Of a DNA stretch of 60,016 nucleotides, positions 1 through 9,271 are shown one piece after another. The stretch is from contig JARKUF010000001.1 in assembly GCA_029974015.1 (NCBI GenBank), positions 1 to 60,016 of the forward strand. Reading direction: 5' to 3'. The notes beneath the pieces were generated by a model, which saw nothing but the letters and a program-made list of their open reading frames with translations, searched no databases and was not told the DNA's origin. How positions within the stretch are numbered: position 1 is the first letter of the stretch; each line of letters opens with the position of its first letter. The translations under genes and the position numbers were made by a program. This stretch comes from Spirochaetota bacterium (GTDB lineage: Bacteria; Spirochaetota; UBA4802; JAGODF01).

Positions 1-1
1 A

Positions 2-1582
2 GTGGGACTAACGAGCGGCTTTTCTGAGAGCCTCATGAGCAGTGTTAGCTTCACTTCAAATGGATGGAGTTCCTTCAACCTGGATTTTGACAGGTCCAAT
101 TTGCGGGAACACCTTGTGAAGGGCGCTGCCTCGGGAATCACATCAATGACAATTAAGTCAATGAGCGAGAAAGGGCTACTTGGAACTGAAATGGCACAAA
201 GGGATCATGCGGCATCCGAATTTACGTCGGACGGTCTTGCAAGTCTCTGTGCCGACGCAGGGAACGCTTTCGCTATGAAAACTCTTTCCGGCGGCCTCAA
301 CAGCATGCTAATGACCGCGACCTATAGCGCTATGGATGGGAAGGGCTTCAAGAACGATTACTCCCGGATGAACTGGGGGAACATGACGATGAGCGTTAAT
401 GAACTGGGGAACTTTTTTGGGAGCCAGGCGAATACCTTTGTAAAAAACTATGGTAAACAGATTGATGAGATAGACAAGTCATCAAACAGCAGAACACGAG
501 TCGACAGTCGAGACGGTGTTGACGGAATATCCCAGGAAAAGCCGGGGTGGTTTGATCGGGGAATACAGGTGCTGTCACACTTTATACAGTGGTCAGAACA
601 AAAGGATAAGGTAGTTAAGGGGTATCTTGAGGGTATTGGATCAGGTGCAGTGAAGATGGCAAGCAACCTGATTGAATCAACGGTTAATGTGGTTTCGGGC
701 TATGGTTTTAGTTCAAATGAGACCTTGACTGATATGGCTAAGGCCAAAGGTATGACTCTTCAACAATTTAAAGATTGGGTGGATTATACTAATGAGATGG
801 AGAGGAAAGGAATAGTTGTCGGTGATACAAAGAAAATAGATGTAAAAGATGAGTACGCGCTGGCAGTACAGTATAACCTGAAGCATATAAGCGACAACAG
901 GAAACATACTGAGGAACTTACTAAGATAATGAATTCTCCTAATGATGCCATGATGAAAGTGCTTGGATATGATTCCAGCGAACGGTCTGAATGGGGACAA
1001 AAGCTTGGAATAGAGTTAAGCAATGAGCGCTTACTTGATGTGCGTTTAATTGGGCAGCAAAATAAAAAAGATTGCGTGTTGAGCTCTTTATTGATGGCAA
1101 TCGAGTACAAGCTTGGTGATACCATTGATCCTAGGCAATTTCGAAAAATGGCAGTTGAAAAGGGGATTGTAACAGACAAAGGATTTGTTAAAGACGCGAA
1201 TTCCCTGGCGAAGCTGGCGGGATTGAAGGATGAAGCACTGCAAAAATTCAGGGGATCGGGTGATGATCTCTTGAGATCAATGCTTTATCAGCTTGAAAAA
1301 GGAAATCCGGTTATGATATTGCTTCCAGGACCGGATGGAGGTCTTGGCCATATGGAAACAGCCATAGGTTACAAGTTTGATAAGAGTGGTGAATTGAAAA
1401 TAATACTCAATGACCCAGGATATCAAAAAGATAAATATTTAGATCCGAAAACAATGCAGCCGTATAAGGTAATACGTGATGGAGTACCCGCATATTCAGG
1501 TATTTATGACGGAATAAAAAAAGTATCAGAGAGGAGGATGGTATATGGATTTAATTATTATGAAAGAGAGAAGAATAAATAA
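2..1582 (+). CDS. C-terminal part of a large protein ending in a C39-like cysteine peptidase domain (5' partial)
   Basis: The reading frame is already open at the first base, so the GTG at position 2 is probably internal and the N-terminus lies outside the window. About residues 1-140 are Gly/Ser/Met/Asn-rich with small hydrophobic patches, as in repetitive secreted or toxin-like giant proteins; they vaguely recall very large Leptospira proteins. Residues ~350-500 resemble a bacteriocin-type C39 papain-fold peptidase: a Gln six residues before a Cys (IGQQNKKDC), then GHMETAIGY with the His, then LNDPGY with the Asp. That gives a complete Q/C/H/D set. The 3' half is much more AT-rich than the rest of the window, suggesting an exchanged C-terminal module. 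A lipoprotein gene overlaps its 3' end. The peptidase fold is inferred from motifs; a polymorphic-toxin role is a hypothesis. A housekeeping C39-like domain is the alternative. Confidence 0.75.
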   Translation: MGLTSGFSESLMSSVSFTSNGWSSFNLDFDRSNLREHLVKGAASGITSMTIKSMSEKGLLGTEMAQRDHAASEFTSDGLASLCADAGNAFAMKTLSGGLNSMLMTATYSAMDGKGFKNDYSRMNWGNMTMSVNELGNFFGSQANTFVKNYGKQIDEIDKSSNSRTRVDSRDGVDGISQEKPGWFDRGIQVLSHFIQWSEQKDKVVKGYLEGIGSGAVKMASNLIESTVNVVSGYGFSSNETLTDMAKAKGMTLQQFKDWVDYTNEMERKGIVVGDTKKIDVKDEYALAVQYNLKHISDNRKHTEELTKIMNSPNDAMMKVLGYDSSERSEWGQKLGIELSNERLLDVRLIGQQNKKDCVLSSLLMAIEYKLGDTIDPRQFRKMAVEKGIVTDKGFVKDANSLAKLAGLKDEALQKFRGSGDDLLRSMLYQLEKGNPVMILLPGPDGGLGHMETAIGYKFDKSGELKIILNDPGYQKDKYLDPKTMQPYKVIRDGVPAYSGIYDGIKKVSERRMVYGFNYYEREKNK

Positions 1583-2210
1583 TAATTTGGTTTTACTCTT
1601 ATTTTTCTTCATGCTGTTTTCATGGTCAGCATGCAGGGAGACATCGAAAAGCATTGATAGAATGGTTTTTGTTAAAGATGCAGAAATCAATGAGGATAAT
1701 TTTAGGCAACTTGATCATGGTTTTATTATAAAATTCTCACATGTGCTTGAGGATAGTGAAAAACCAAATGTTTTAGTTCCAATATATAGAGGAACTATGG
1801 GCAATGTTCGATTAAGCCAGTTGATGAATAAGCTTAAGAGAAGGGAGTCAGTTCTTGGAACAATCGTCATTGAGACCGGTAAAGGCAAAGTCAAAGAAGG
1901 GATTCTTGATTGTGTTAATTTTTATAAAAAAAATCTGTTGAAGAATACAGATATAAAAACACCAAGTGTAATAGGCTTAGAGGACAACACGGGAATGTTT
2001 ATATGGTATGATTATGATTACGAAGGAATCCCAGGAACAATTATGATTGGGGCAGCATATGATCATAATTGTGAAGAGGGGAAATTTAATTGTAAATACA
2101 GAAACATTGAAGATATAGAAGTAAATGAAAATGCGATAGGATTCACAATAAGCATCGGCATTGGTGAAAAAAGCAGCTGGAGGGTAATGAAAGAGAAGGG
2201 AGAAAAATAA
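1545..2210 (+). CDS. Putative lipoprotein overlapping the C39-peptidase gene; possible cognate partner
   Basis: A 221-residue protein whose ATG at 1545 follows a strong GAGGAGG ribosome site seven bases upstream; the alternative ATG at 1560 lacks such spacing. The N-terminus has a basic stretch (KERRINNN), a hydrophobic core and a spirochaete-like relaxed lipobox (FSWSAC), so a lipid-anchored envelope protein is likely. The rest is mixed alpha/beta with three further Cys (DC, HNC, FNC) and many charged residues. I recognise no family. It overlaps the preceding gene by 38 bp and shares its low G+C content, so the two are translationally coupled and probably travelled together. Immunity or partner function is inference from this arrangement only. 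Confidence 0.7.
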   Translation: MDLIIMKERRINNNLVLLLFFFMLFSWSACRETSKSIDRMVFVKDAEINEDNFRQLDHGFIIKFSHVLEDSEKPNVLVPIYRGTMGNVRLSQLMNKLKRRESVLGTIVIETGKGKVKEGILDCVNFYKKNLLKNTDIKTPSVIGLEDNTGMFIWYDYDYEGIPGTIMIGAAYDHNCEEGKFNCKYRNIEDIEVNENAIGFTISIGIGEKSSWRVMKEKGEK

Positions 2211-2285
2211 CTACAGGCATATTCTGGACTTATGAAGCCAAGATTAGATCAATTTCTAAATATTAAATCAATATATGAGATGTAA

Positions 2286-2318
2286 CCATATCCTGCGGAA
2301 CTGCACCGCAGGATATGG
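2286..2318. terminator. Perfect 13-bp stem-loop between convergent genes
   Basis: CCATATCCTGCGG, a seven-base loop and CCGCAGGATATGG form a perfect hairpin between the lipoprotein gene and the 3' end of clpB. There is no T-run on either side, so intrinsic termination is uncertain; it may act as a bidirectional transcript end or mRNA-protecting stem. Confidence 0.5.
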
Positions 2319-2334
2319 CAAGAGAGTCGGCAAG

Positions 2335-4914
2335 TTAATTGAACACGAGTTCCTTCCCGTCCGTGTCCACCTTCACCGTCTGCTCCACGGCCACGTCCCC
2401 TCCAAGGAGGCGAAGCGAGAGTGGATTGAGGAGATATTTCTGTATGGCGCGCTTGAGAGGGCGAGCGCCGAACTGCGGGTCGTATCCCTGCTGCAGAAGG
2501 AAGTCCAGGGCCTTTTTCGTGATGTCCACGTGGATACCGCGCTCCACAAGCCGTTTCGCCACTTCCCGGAGCTGGATGAGGATGATGTCCTTAATGTTCT
2601 CCTTTGAGAGAGGATTGAAAATTATCACCTCATCCACCCGGTTGAGAAACTCGGGCTTGAAATGGGCCTTCAGCTCCTGCTCGACGCCCTGACGGCGCTT
2701 ATCCATCGGGATGGACGTGTCGCCGATATACGCCGTCCCGATGTTCGACGTCATGATGATTAAAGCGTTCTTGAAGTCCACCACGCGCCCCTTGGAGTCG
2801 GTAAGGCGGCCCTCGTCGAGGATCTGGAGGAAGATATTGAAGACGTCCTGGTGCGCTTTCTCAATCTCATCGAAAAGGACCACCGCATAGGGGCGCCGCC
2901 GGACCGCTTCGGTTAGCTGGCCGCCCTCGTCGTAGCCCACGTAGCCGGGAGGGGCGCCGATAAGGCGGGCCACGGCGTGCTTCTCCATGTATTCGGACAT
3001 GTCGATGCGGACCACCGCCTTCTCATCGTTGAAGAGGAATTCCGCGACGGCCTTCGCCGTCTCGGTTTTCCCCACGCCGGTGGGGCCTAAGAAGATGAAG
3101 GAGCCCACGGGGCGATTGGGGTCCTGAAGGCCGGAGCGGGAACGCCGCACGGCGTCGGAAATCGACTGGATTGCCGGCGCCTGCCCTACGACGCGCTTTT
3201 CGATGATCGACTCCATTTTGAGGAGCTTATCCTTCTCCCCCTCGAGCATCTTCGTGACGGGGACTCCGGTCCATCGCGATACCACGGATGCGATCTCCTG
3301 TTCCGTCACCTCCTCACGGAGGAGCTTGCGCTCCTTCTGGATTTCGGTGAGGCTGGCGTTCATGTCCTTGAGCTTCTTCTCAAGCTCCGTGATTTTTCCG
3401 TACCTTATTTCCGCGACGCGGTTCAAATTTCCCGAGCGTTCCGCCTGCTGTTCCTCGATGCGAAGATGTTCAATGTCCTCCTTGATTTTTCTGATGACGG
3501 TAATGGCCTCTTTTTCGTTCTTCCATTGCCCCACAAGCCCGTTCTTCTGCTCGTTGAGATTGGCAAGTTCCTCCTCGATTTTCGCCAATCTGTCTTTCGA
3601 AGATTTGTCCTTTTCTTTTTTTACCGCCTCGCGCTCCACCGTGAGCTGTCGAATTCGGCGTTCGATGGCGTCAATTTCGATGGGCATGGAATCGATTTCC
3701 ATCTTGATGAGGGAGGCCGATTCGTCGATGAGGTCCACGGCCTTGTCGGGGAGGAAGCGGTCGGTGATATAACGGTCCGAGAGGACCGCCGCCGCCACGA
3801 CCGCGGAGTCGGATATGCGTACTCCATGGTGCACTTCGTAGCGCTCTTTAAGGCCCCGGAGGATGGCGATGGTGTCCTCCACACTCGGCTCCATGGTGTA
3901 CACGGGCTGAAAGCGGCGCTCCAGGGCCTTGTCTTTTTCGATGTACTTCTGGTATTCGTTCAGCGTGGTAGCGCCGATACAGCGAAGTTCCCCGCGGGCA
4001 AGGGCGGGTTTCAGCATGTTCGATGCGTCCATGGACCCCTCGGCGGCCCCCGCGCCCACCAGAGTGTGAAGCTCGTCGATGAAAAGGACGATCTCCCCTT
4101 CTGACTCTTCTATCTCCTGAATTACGGCTTTCAGGCGCTCCTCGAATTCCCCCCGGAATTTAGCTCCGGCCACAAGGGAACCCATATCCAGGGCCACGAG
4201 GCGCTTGTTCTTTAAGTTTTCCGGCACGTCGCCGGTGATTATCCGAAGGGCCAGCCCCTCAACGATGGCCGTTTTTCCAACACCGGGCTCGCCAATGATG
4301 ACCGGGTTGTTCTTTGTGCGGCGCGAGAGCACCTGCATGATGCGACGTATTTCCTCATCGCGGCCGATGACCGGATCGAGTTTATTCATCCTCGCCAGGC
4401 GCGTGAGGTCGCGGCTGTATCTTTCCAGGGCATCGTATTTCTCCTCTGCGTTTTCGTCAGAGGCGCGCTTGCTGCCGCGGATATCCATGAGGACTTTCAG
4501 GATATTTTCACGGATAAATCCATGGGCGTTTAGTATGCGCCGGGCCCTGGTTTCCCCGGTAGAAGCCAGGGCGAGAACGAGGTGTTCGGTGCTCAGGTAC
4601 TCGTCCTTAAGCTTCACGGCCTCATTCCAGGCTTCGTTTAATACATCCCTCATTGCCGGGGCCATGGAACCTCCCCCGGGACCCGCCCCATACTGTTTTG
4701 GCATTTTTTCAATTTCGACTTCAACTTCGCTCTTGATGTCTGTAAGGGATATGCCTATTTTCCGCGCGATTGTACCGAAAATACCGCCGTCCTGGTCAAT
4801 CAGGGCCTTAAGCAGGTGTTCCGGCTGTATGTCCGCATGGTTTTGCGAGGTCGCGATATTTTGGGCGGAATACACCGCGTCCTGCGCCTTAAGCGTCAAC
4901 TTGTCCATTCTCAT
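2335..4914 (-). CDS. clpB: ATP-dependent disaggregase ClpB
   Basis: ClpB is a hexameric AAA+ chaperone that works with DnaK to pull apart aggregated proteins in the cytoplasm. The 859-residue product has the usual length and order: a Clp N-domain (residues ~1-145), first AAA+ module with Walker [14 protein letters not shown] and Walker [10 protein letters not shown], a charged coiled-coil middle domain (~400-525), second module with GPTGVGKTE and [11 protein letters not shown], and the ClpB C-terminal domain. The middle domain distinguishes it from ClpA and ClpC. The ATG at 4914 follows a GGAGGAG site five bases away. It is transcribed alone, with a dispersed hairpin element upstream. No CIRCE or sigma-32-like promoter was evident. 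Confidence 0.97.
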   Translation of the reverse strand: MRMDKLTLKAQDAVYSAQNIATSQNHADIQPEHLLKALIDQDGGIFGTIARKIGISLTDIKSEVEVEIEKMPKQYGAGPGGGSMAPAMRDVLNEAWNEAVKLKDEYLSTEHLVLALASTGETRARRILNAHGFIRENILKVLMDIRGSKRASDENAEEKYDALERYSRDLTRLARMNKLDPVIGRDEEIRRIMQVLSRRTKNNPVIIGEPGVGKTAIVEGLALRIITGDVPENLKNKRLVALDMGSLVAGAKFRGEFEERLKAVIQEIEESEGEIVLFIDELHTLVGAGAAEGSMDASNMLKPALARGELRCIGATTLNEYQKYIEKDKALERRFQPVYTMEPSVEDTIAILRGLKERYEVHHGVRISDSAVVAAAVLSDRYITDRFLPDKAVDLIDESASLIKMEIDSMPIEIDAIERRIRQLTVEREAVKKEKDKSSKDRLAKIEEELANLNEQKNGLVGQWKNEKEAITVIRKIKEDIEHLRIEEQQAERSGNLNRVAEIRYGKITELEKKLKDMNASLTEIQKERKLLREEVTEQEIASVVSRWTGVPVTKMLEGEKDKLLKMESIIEKRVVGQAPAIQSISDAVRRSRSGLQDPNRPVGSFIFLGPTGVGKTETAKAVAEFLFNDEKAVVRIDMSEYMEKHAVARLIGAPPGYVGYDEGGQLTEAVRRRPYAVVLFDEIEKAHQDVFNIFLQILDEGRLTDSKGRVVDFKNALIIMTSNIGTAYIGDTSIPMDKRRQGVEQELKAHFKPEFLNRVDEVIIFNPLSKENIKDIILIQLREVAKRLVERGIHVDITKKALDFLLQQGYDPQFGARPLKRAIQKYLLNPLSLRLLGGDVAVEQTVKVDTDGKELVFN

Positions 4915-4994
4915 GGGTACTCCTCCAGCATGTAATTATGACGGCGCCGTTTCGGATCGGGAAAGAGGAAAACGCGGATTATAGATTATATGTT

Positions 4995-5119
4995 CAGGCA
5001 AGCTCTAATATTGAAGTTTTCCCGCCCGCCTCTGGCGGGCGGGAAAACCTGAGTCCTGAGTATGCCAGTATTTACAATTCATGGGAACTTAAAATGAAAA
5101 TTTTATAAGGTTCCCTTAA
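4995..5119 (+). repeat. Dispersed hairpin element, copy 1
   Basis: This copy begins GGCAAGCTCTAAT, carries the central hairpin CCCGCCCGCC-TCT-GGCGGGCGGG within a longer stem ending AAAACCTGAG, then the conserved arm (AGTATGCCAGTATTTACAAT) and an AT-rich second hairpin ending AAGGTTCCCTTAA. It lies in the divergent clpB/PilZ region. Confidence 0.85.
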
Positions 5120-5220
5120 GAATTATAACCGCGAATGTCGATTATAATATACAAAAAGAACATACGGGTCGTCAAATAAAAAAATGACACAAATTAACTA
5201 ATTGACGCCTTTTCAACAAA

Positions 5221-5295
5221 AAAATATTTTTGCCTCGCCTCTGGCGGGCGGGGAAACCGAATTTATAGAAATTTCCTTTGGAAACTTAGAGGATA
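5221..5295 (+). repeat. Dispersed hairpin element, partial copy 2
   Basis: Only the central hairpin (CGCCTCTGGCGGGCGGGG) and weak traces of the right arm remain. It sits directly upstream of the PilZ start and would be translated if an upstream start at 5202 were used, which argues for the ATG at 5298. Confidence 0.6.
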
Positions 5296-5297
5296 AA

Positions 5298-5657
5298 ATG
5301 GAATTCGAAACAAAGCGGAAAGACGACCCGGAAGAAAAAAGGGCCCATGGGAGGGTCGATCTTTTCATTCCAACCTATTGCACTCTCTATAACGGTACAA
5401 AACGCACGCCCCTCTACGAGTGCTGGATCAACAATATCTCCGAGGGGGGCATGGCTTTAAAGATAAAAGACCGGGACTTGAAAGACTGTGACTGTGACAG
5501 ATTAAACGTGATTTACCGAATTGGATCTCAACAGAGGAACGACCGACTGTATATACGGCACATGGACAAAGTCCTGACAGACTGGAAGCTGGGATGCCAA
5601 TTTATTGAAGAAGACCATCAAAGGGACCGGGGTATCACTGAGTTTTTCAAAGCGTAG
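5298..5657 (+). CDS. PilZ-domain protein (predicted c-di-GMP receptor)
   Basis: The 119-residue product is essentially a single PilZ domain, the usual cyclic-di-GMP sensor. The RxxxR motif is seen as RAHGR near residue 15 and the [D/N]xSxxG motif as NNISEGG about 45 residues later, so ligand binding is likely. The ATG at 5298 has an AGAGGA site and removes an upstream extension that would be encoded by a repeat element. The next gene, an AAA+ ATPase, starts 67 bp downstream in the same direction and may be co-transcribed. A diguanylate cyclase at 15582 could supply the ligand. The output partner is unknown. Confidence 0.85.
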   Translation: MEFETKRKDDPEEKRAHGRVDLFIPTYCTLYNGTKRTPLYECWINNISEGGMALKIKDRDLKDCDCDRLNVIYRIGSQQRNDRLYIRHMDKVLTDWKLGCQFIEEDHQRDRGITEFFKA

Positions 5658-5724
5658 CGTCGTTTTACGGAAGTTATATTTTTTGAGGTTTCCTGAAACT
5701 CAATATTCGACGACGAGGAGGCAG

Positions 5725-7008
5725 ATGGCCGAACCTATCCAAAAAGACCTCATCTCCTATGACAGCATGAAGGAGCAGGTGGAGCGCGAGGTATTCGCTT
5801 TCCTGGACCGGGCGGGCCTGGGAGTGGACGACTACCCCATTCCAAAGATATCCTTCGAGAAGGGGACCACCCAGATTTCCTTTACGATCCCGGCGTTAAA
5901 CGACGCACTTCTGGGGCGCTTCATCACCCTCATCAAGGGACAGCTTGATAATGTGAGGATCCACTCCTTCGGAGACGGCTACTACGCCTTCCAGGCTTTG
6001 AACAAGAGCCTCTTTAAGACCGATAATATTCTGGACAATATTAAGCTGGAGTTTTTCGGCCTTACGGCGAACTTCCGTTGCGATATTTCCAAGAAAGGAA
6101 ATCTCGGGCAGGACGAAATAAACCTGGTTATCGAGATATTCAAGGCCGGTATCGCCACGGGAAAAGGGGACCCGGTCCAGCATCTAAAAAAGCTCGGAGC
6201 TACGGTGTACGAGGATACGGGAAGCCTCGACTGGGGGTATATCGCCGGGTATGAGGAAGTGAAACGCCAGATTCGAGAGTCCATCATCTTACCACTGAAA
6301 AACCCGGAGGTGTACGATTCCATCGCGAAGCTCACAAGGAAAACCTTCGAGTCGAACCGCCCCCGGGCCATACTCTTTGAGGGGGGCCCCGGAGTAGGGA
6401 AGACCACGGTGGCTAAGATTATCGCCGGGGAGGTGAAGGCCCCCCTGGTTTACGTTCCCATCGAATCGATCATGTCAAAATGGTACGGCCAATCGTCGCA
6501 GAACCTGGCGCAGATTTTCGAGGCCGCCGACGGGATGGGGGGCGCCATTATCTTCCTCGATGAAATAGATTCCCTTGCGCCTTCGCGTGACCAGAACATG
6601 TTCGAGGCGACGCGCCGGGTCCTGTCGGTGCTCCTCCGGAAGTTAGACGGCCTTGATGCGGCGAGCAGTACTATTACCATCGGGGCCACGAACCGGATGC
6701 ACGACCTGGACAATGCCCTCCTTAGCCGATTCGACCAGACCATCAATTTTCCGCTTCCTTCGGCTAAGGAACGCGCGGCGATTTTCGGCAACTACGCCAG
6801 GCATCTTTCCCCCGAGGAGCTCGGAGAGATTGCCGCCATCGGAGAAGGCCTCTCCGGCAGGACAATCAAGGACATCTGCGAGTTCGCCGAGCGGCGCTGG
6901 GCCCGCATGCTCATTATAAAGCAACTGCCGGTTTCCAAGCCCGACTACAAATATTACAGGCACAGCGTGAAGCTCTGGGCGGACAAAAACCAGCAAAAAA
7001 CACCATGA
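5725..7008 (+). CDS. AAA+ family ATPase (FtsH/Cdc48-like core)
   Basis: The 427-residue protein has an unrecognised N-terminal region of about 170 residues followed by a classical AAA module: Walker A GGPGVGKTT near residue 220, Walker B AIIFLDEIDSL about 60 residues later, sensor-1 GATNR and an arginine-finger-type LLSRFDQ, then a short helical lid. The core resembles FtsH, Cdc48 and ARC, but there is no protease or transmembrane segment, so it is probably a stand-alone remodelling ATPase with an N-terminal substrate domain. The ATG at 5725 follows GAGGAGG and is preferred over the upstream start at 5605, which would overlap the PilZ gene. It overlaps the HAD gene by four bases (ATGA), indicating translational coupling. 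Confidence 0.85.
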   Translation: MAEPIQKDLISYDSMKEQVEREVFAFLDRAGLGVDDYPIPKISFEKGTTQISFTIPALNDALLGRFITLIKGQLDNVRIHSFGDGYYAFQALNKSLFKTDNILDNIKLEFFGLTANFRCDISKKGNLGQDEINLVIEIFKAGIATGKGDPVQHLKKLGATVYEDTGSLDWGYIAGYEEVKRQIRESIILPLKNPEVYDSIAKLTRKTFESNRPRAILFEGGPGVGKTTVAKIIAGEVKAPLVYVPIESIMSKWYGQSSQNLAQIFEAADGMGGAIIFLDEIDSLAPSRDQNMFEATRRVLSVLLRKLDGLDAASSTITIGATNRMHDLDNALLSRFDQTINFPLPSAKERAAIFGNYARHLSPEELGEIAAIGEGLSGRTIKDICEFAERRWARMLIIKQLPVSKPDYKYYRHSVKLWADKNQQKTP

Positions 7009-7658
7009 AAAAATATGCCGCATTTTTCGACCTGGACCATACTATCCTCGACACGAGCAGCGCCCGGCTCTACATAAAGTATCTCTACGCCCGTGGGAAA
7101 CTCAAGACCCGGGACCTTCTAAGGGGAAGGTTCATCTCTACTATGCACCGCTTCGGTTTTTTCGCCACCGAGGAAATTATTGAGAAATGGGTGATGAAGT
7201 ACAGGGGAGTGTCCGAAAAGGCGACGATTGAACTCACGAAGAAGTGGTTTGATGAGTCGGTGGCGGGCCATATAAGGGAAAAAGCCGCGGCGGAGATCGC
7301 GAGGCACCGGGAGGCCGGCGCCAGAACGGTGGTACTTTCCGCGTCCATAAATTACGGCTGTGAGGAGGTCATGCGGCATCTCGGGATGGACGATGTGATC
7401 AGCACGCGCTTAAAAGTGCGGGACGGCCTTTTTACGGGGGAACTTGACGGGGAGTACTGCTATGGCCCGGTTAAGCTCAAGAAGGCGATAGAGTACTGTA
7501 TCCGCCACGATTTCGACATGGAGGAGGCCTGGTACTACGGCGACGCTTTCGCGGACTTCTACATCCTGGAGGGCGTGGGGCATCCCGTATGCGTGACTCC
7601 GGACCGTAAGCTTCGAAAAGCGGCTAAGAAGCGGGGGTGGGAGATCGCCATCTGGTGA
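7005..7658 (+). CDS. HAD-IB family phosphatase (SerB-like)
   Basis: This 217-residue haloacid-dehalogenase hydrolase has motif I FFDLDHTIL at the N-terminus, a helical cap, motif II VLSAS, a conserved Lys (KLKKAIEY) and motif III YYGDAFADF. The layout fits the HAD-IB subfamily that includes phosphoserine phosphatase and related enzymes of lipid and amino-acid metabolism. The substrate cannot be read from the sequence. It starts inside the stop codon of the AAA+ gene (ATGA) and runs convergently into hisD, only six bases separating the two stops. Confidence 0.85.
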   Translation: MKKYAAFFDLDHTILDTSSARLYIKYLYARGKLKTRDLLRGRFISTMHRFGFFATEEIIEKWVMKYRGVSEKATIELTKKWFDESVAGHIREKAAAEIARHREAGARTVVLSASINYGCEEVMRHLGMDDVISTRLKVRDGLFTGELDGEYCYGPVKLKKAIEYCIRHDFDMEEAWYYGDAFADFYILEGVGHPVCVTPDRKLRKAAKKRGWEIAIW

Positions 7659-7664
7659 TCCGGT

Positions 7665-8969
7665 TCACTTACCTTCGAACCGCACCTCCACGGAGCCTCT
7701 GTGTTTATCGCCGAAGCCCTCCGCGTCCGACATTATTCCCACGGCCCTCCGCGATTTCGCCAGGGCCCCTTCCGTGAGGTGCTGGAATGTGGTGCGGCGC
7801 ATGAAAGTATCAACAGACACCCCGGAGGAAAAGCGCGCCGCGCCCCCCGTGGGAAGGACATGGTTGGTGCCCGAATAATAGTCTCCAACGGCGACCGGCG
7901 CGTGACTTCCTAAAAAAAGCGACCCCACGTTCCGTATCTTGCTGAGATGCGCCATCGGGTCATCCACCATGAGTTCCATGTGCTCGGGCCCATAGGCATT
8001 GGAAAAATCGATCGCCTCATCGATAGAATCTACGATGAGGATGCTCCCGCCATTGGCCATCGATTTCTTTTTAATTTCGCTCCGGCCGCGCCCGCTTTCA
8101 AGGTCTTCCCTGATGTGCTCATTCACTTCCGCGGCCAATTTTTCCGATGTGGTGACCAGGACGGCAAGGGCCATCTCTTCATGTTCAGCCTGGGAGAGGA
8201 GGTCCCAGGCGACCCAGCGCGGATTCGCATTTTCGTCGGCGATGACGAGGATTTCGCTCGGCCCCGCCATGGAGTCAATCTGGACAATTCCGAGGCTGAA
8301 AAGATAGGTCTTCGCGGCCGTAACGTATATATTCCCGGGGCCGACAATGAGGTCCGATTTTTTTACGCTCTCCGTCCCCAGGCCCGCCGCCGCGACCCCC
8401 TGAGCGCCCCCGGATTTCAGGACGCGGGTGATGCCCAGCTCTTTGCAGAGGGCCAGGACCATTGGATGGACGCTCCCGTCAGCGGAAGGGGGAGTGATTA
8501 GCGTGATTTCCTTTACCCCCGCTATTTTCGCGGGGACAACCCCCATCAGCACCGAAGAGGGATATGCGGCCTTTCCTCCGGGGACGTACACGGCGGCGCT
8601 GTCAAGGGGCTGGTGCATCATCCCCAGGGTGATGCCGTCGTCACGGGTGTATTTCAGCATCTCCCTTTTTTGCCGGGAATGGAACTCCTCAATGTTCGCC
8701 TTCGCCTCCAGGAAAGCCCCCAGGACCGTTTCATCGACGCTTTTCCGTGAAAGTTCGAATTCATCAGGTGTTGCCATAAGCGAGGTTAAGTCTACGGCGT
8801 CGAATTTTTTTGTGTATTTCTTCACGGCGGCGTCGCCATTGTCTTTCACATCTTTGACGATGGGGACAACGGTCTCAATCATGAGGTTGATGAAGTCTTC
8901 CCCGAAACGGTTAAAGTGCCTGTCCAACTCCCGCCGGGAGAGGTCCTTTAGGCGCTTAATCGGAAGCAT
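7665..8969 (-). CDS. hisD: Histidinol dehydrogenase
   Basis: HisD performs the last two steps of histidine synthesis, oxidising L-histidinol to L-histidine with two NAD+. The 434-residue protein is of normal length. Visible motifs are PGGKAAYPSSVLMG, GPGNIYVTAAK, GPSEILV, the zinc ligands in LSQAEHEE (Gln, His), Asp in GDYYSGTNH and a C-terminal His (DKHRGSV), and the catalytic Glu-His pair in GPEHMEL. Everything expected for activity is present. The ATG at 8969 has a CTGGAG site; an extension to 9002 is possible but less likely. No other his gene is nearby, so it is a detached pathway member. Confidence 0.96.
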   Translation of the reverse strand: MLPIKRLKDLSRRELDRHFNRFGEDFINLMIETVVPIVKDVKDNGDAAVKKYTKKFDAVDLTSLMATPDEFELSRKSVDETVLGAFLEAKANIEEFHSRQKREMLKYTRDDGITLGMMHQPLDSAAVYVPGGKAAYPSSVLMGVVPAKIAGVKEITLITPPSADGSVHPMVLALCKELGITRVLKSGGAQGVAAAGLGTESVKKSDLIVGPGNIYVTAAKTYLFSLGIVQIDSMAGPSEILVIADENANPRWVAWDLLSQAEHEEMALAVLVTTSEKLAAEVNEHIREDLESGRGRSEIKKKSMANGGSILIVDSIDEAIDFSNAYGPEHMELMVDDPMAHLSKIRNVGSLFLGSHAPVAVGDYYSGTNHVLPTGGAARFSSGVSVDTFMRRTTFQHLTEGALAKSRRAVGIMSDAEGFGDKHRGSVEVRFEGK

Positions 8970-9271
8970 GGCTGTTTCTCCAGATGAAGTATATGGCGGC
9001 AAGCATGGGCGTTTACGGGATGAGTGTAAAGAATAAAATGGCCGCGGCGCTCAGGCCGCGTTCCCAGGGCAATGTAGCAGGAAACAGGGAAAAAACATTG
9101 ACGCAAGGGTTCTGGGCGTTCTACGTGATGCAATGTGCAATATGCATTGAAGGGAAAAACAGGCGAGATGCGTCGCATGCCTGCAGGCAAGCTCTAATAA
9201 TTGGATTTTTTCCGCCTGCTTTCGGCAGACGGAAAAAATCAGTTTTTTAGTATGTCGGGAGAATTTTTAAG
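8970..9271. other. Divergent intergenic region hisD / sulfatase-fold lipoprotein
   Basis: The 302-bp gap holds a short dispersed hairpin element at its right end and otherwise no recognisable gene or RNA. Promoters for both divergent genes should lie here, but no convincing -35/-10 pair was found. Confidence 0.5.
9184..9270 (+). repeat. Dispersed hairpin element, copy 3 (short)
   Basis: It starts GCAGGCAAGCTCTAATAATT like copy 1, has the stem TTTTTTCCGCCTGC/GCAGACGGAAAAAA and part of the arm (TTTTTAGTATGTC), then stops; the second AT-rich hairpin is missing. It ends at the start codon of the sulfatase-fold gene and supplies its upstream sequence. Confidence 0.75.

Larger units (their letters stand above)
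4915..5297. other. Intergenic region between divergent clpB and the PilZ gene
   Basis: The 383-bp gap holds one full dispersed hairpin element (4995-5119) and one partial copy (about 5221-5295). A TATAAT at 5143-5148 between them could be a -10 box for the PilZ gene, but no convincing -35 box sits at the right distance. Nothing else was seen. Confidence 0.6.

Noticed and set aside
4995..5119. Hairpin elements as simple rho-independent terminators
   Set aside because: They lack a T-run after the stem, are far longer than terminators, have conserved arms and occur in divergent promoter regions such as clpB/PilZ, where a terminator makes no sense.
5202..5297. Upstream start for the PilZ protein
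   Set aside because: The added 32 residues would be encoded by a partial hairpin element and are unlike any PilZ protein; the ATG at 5298 has a ribosome site.
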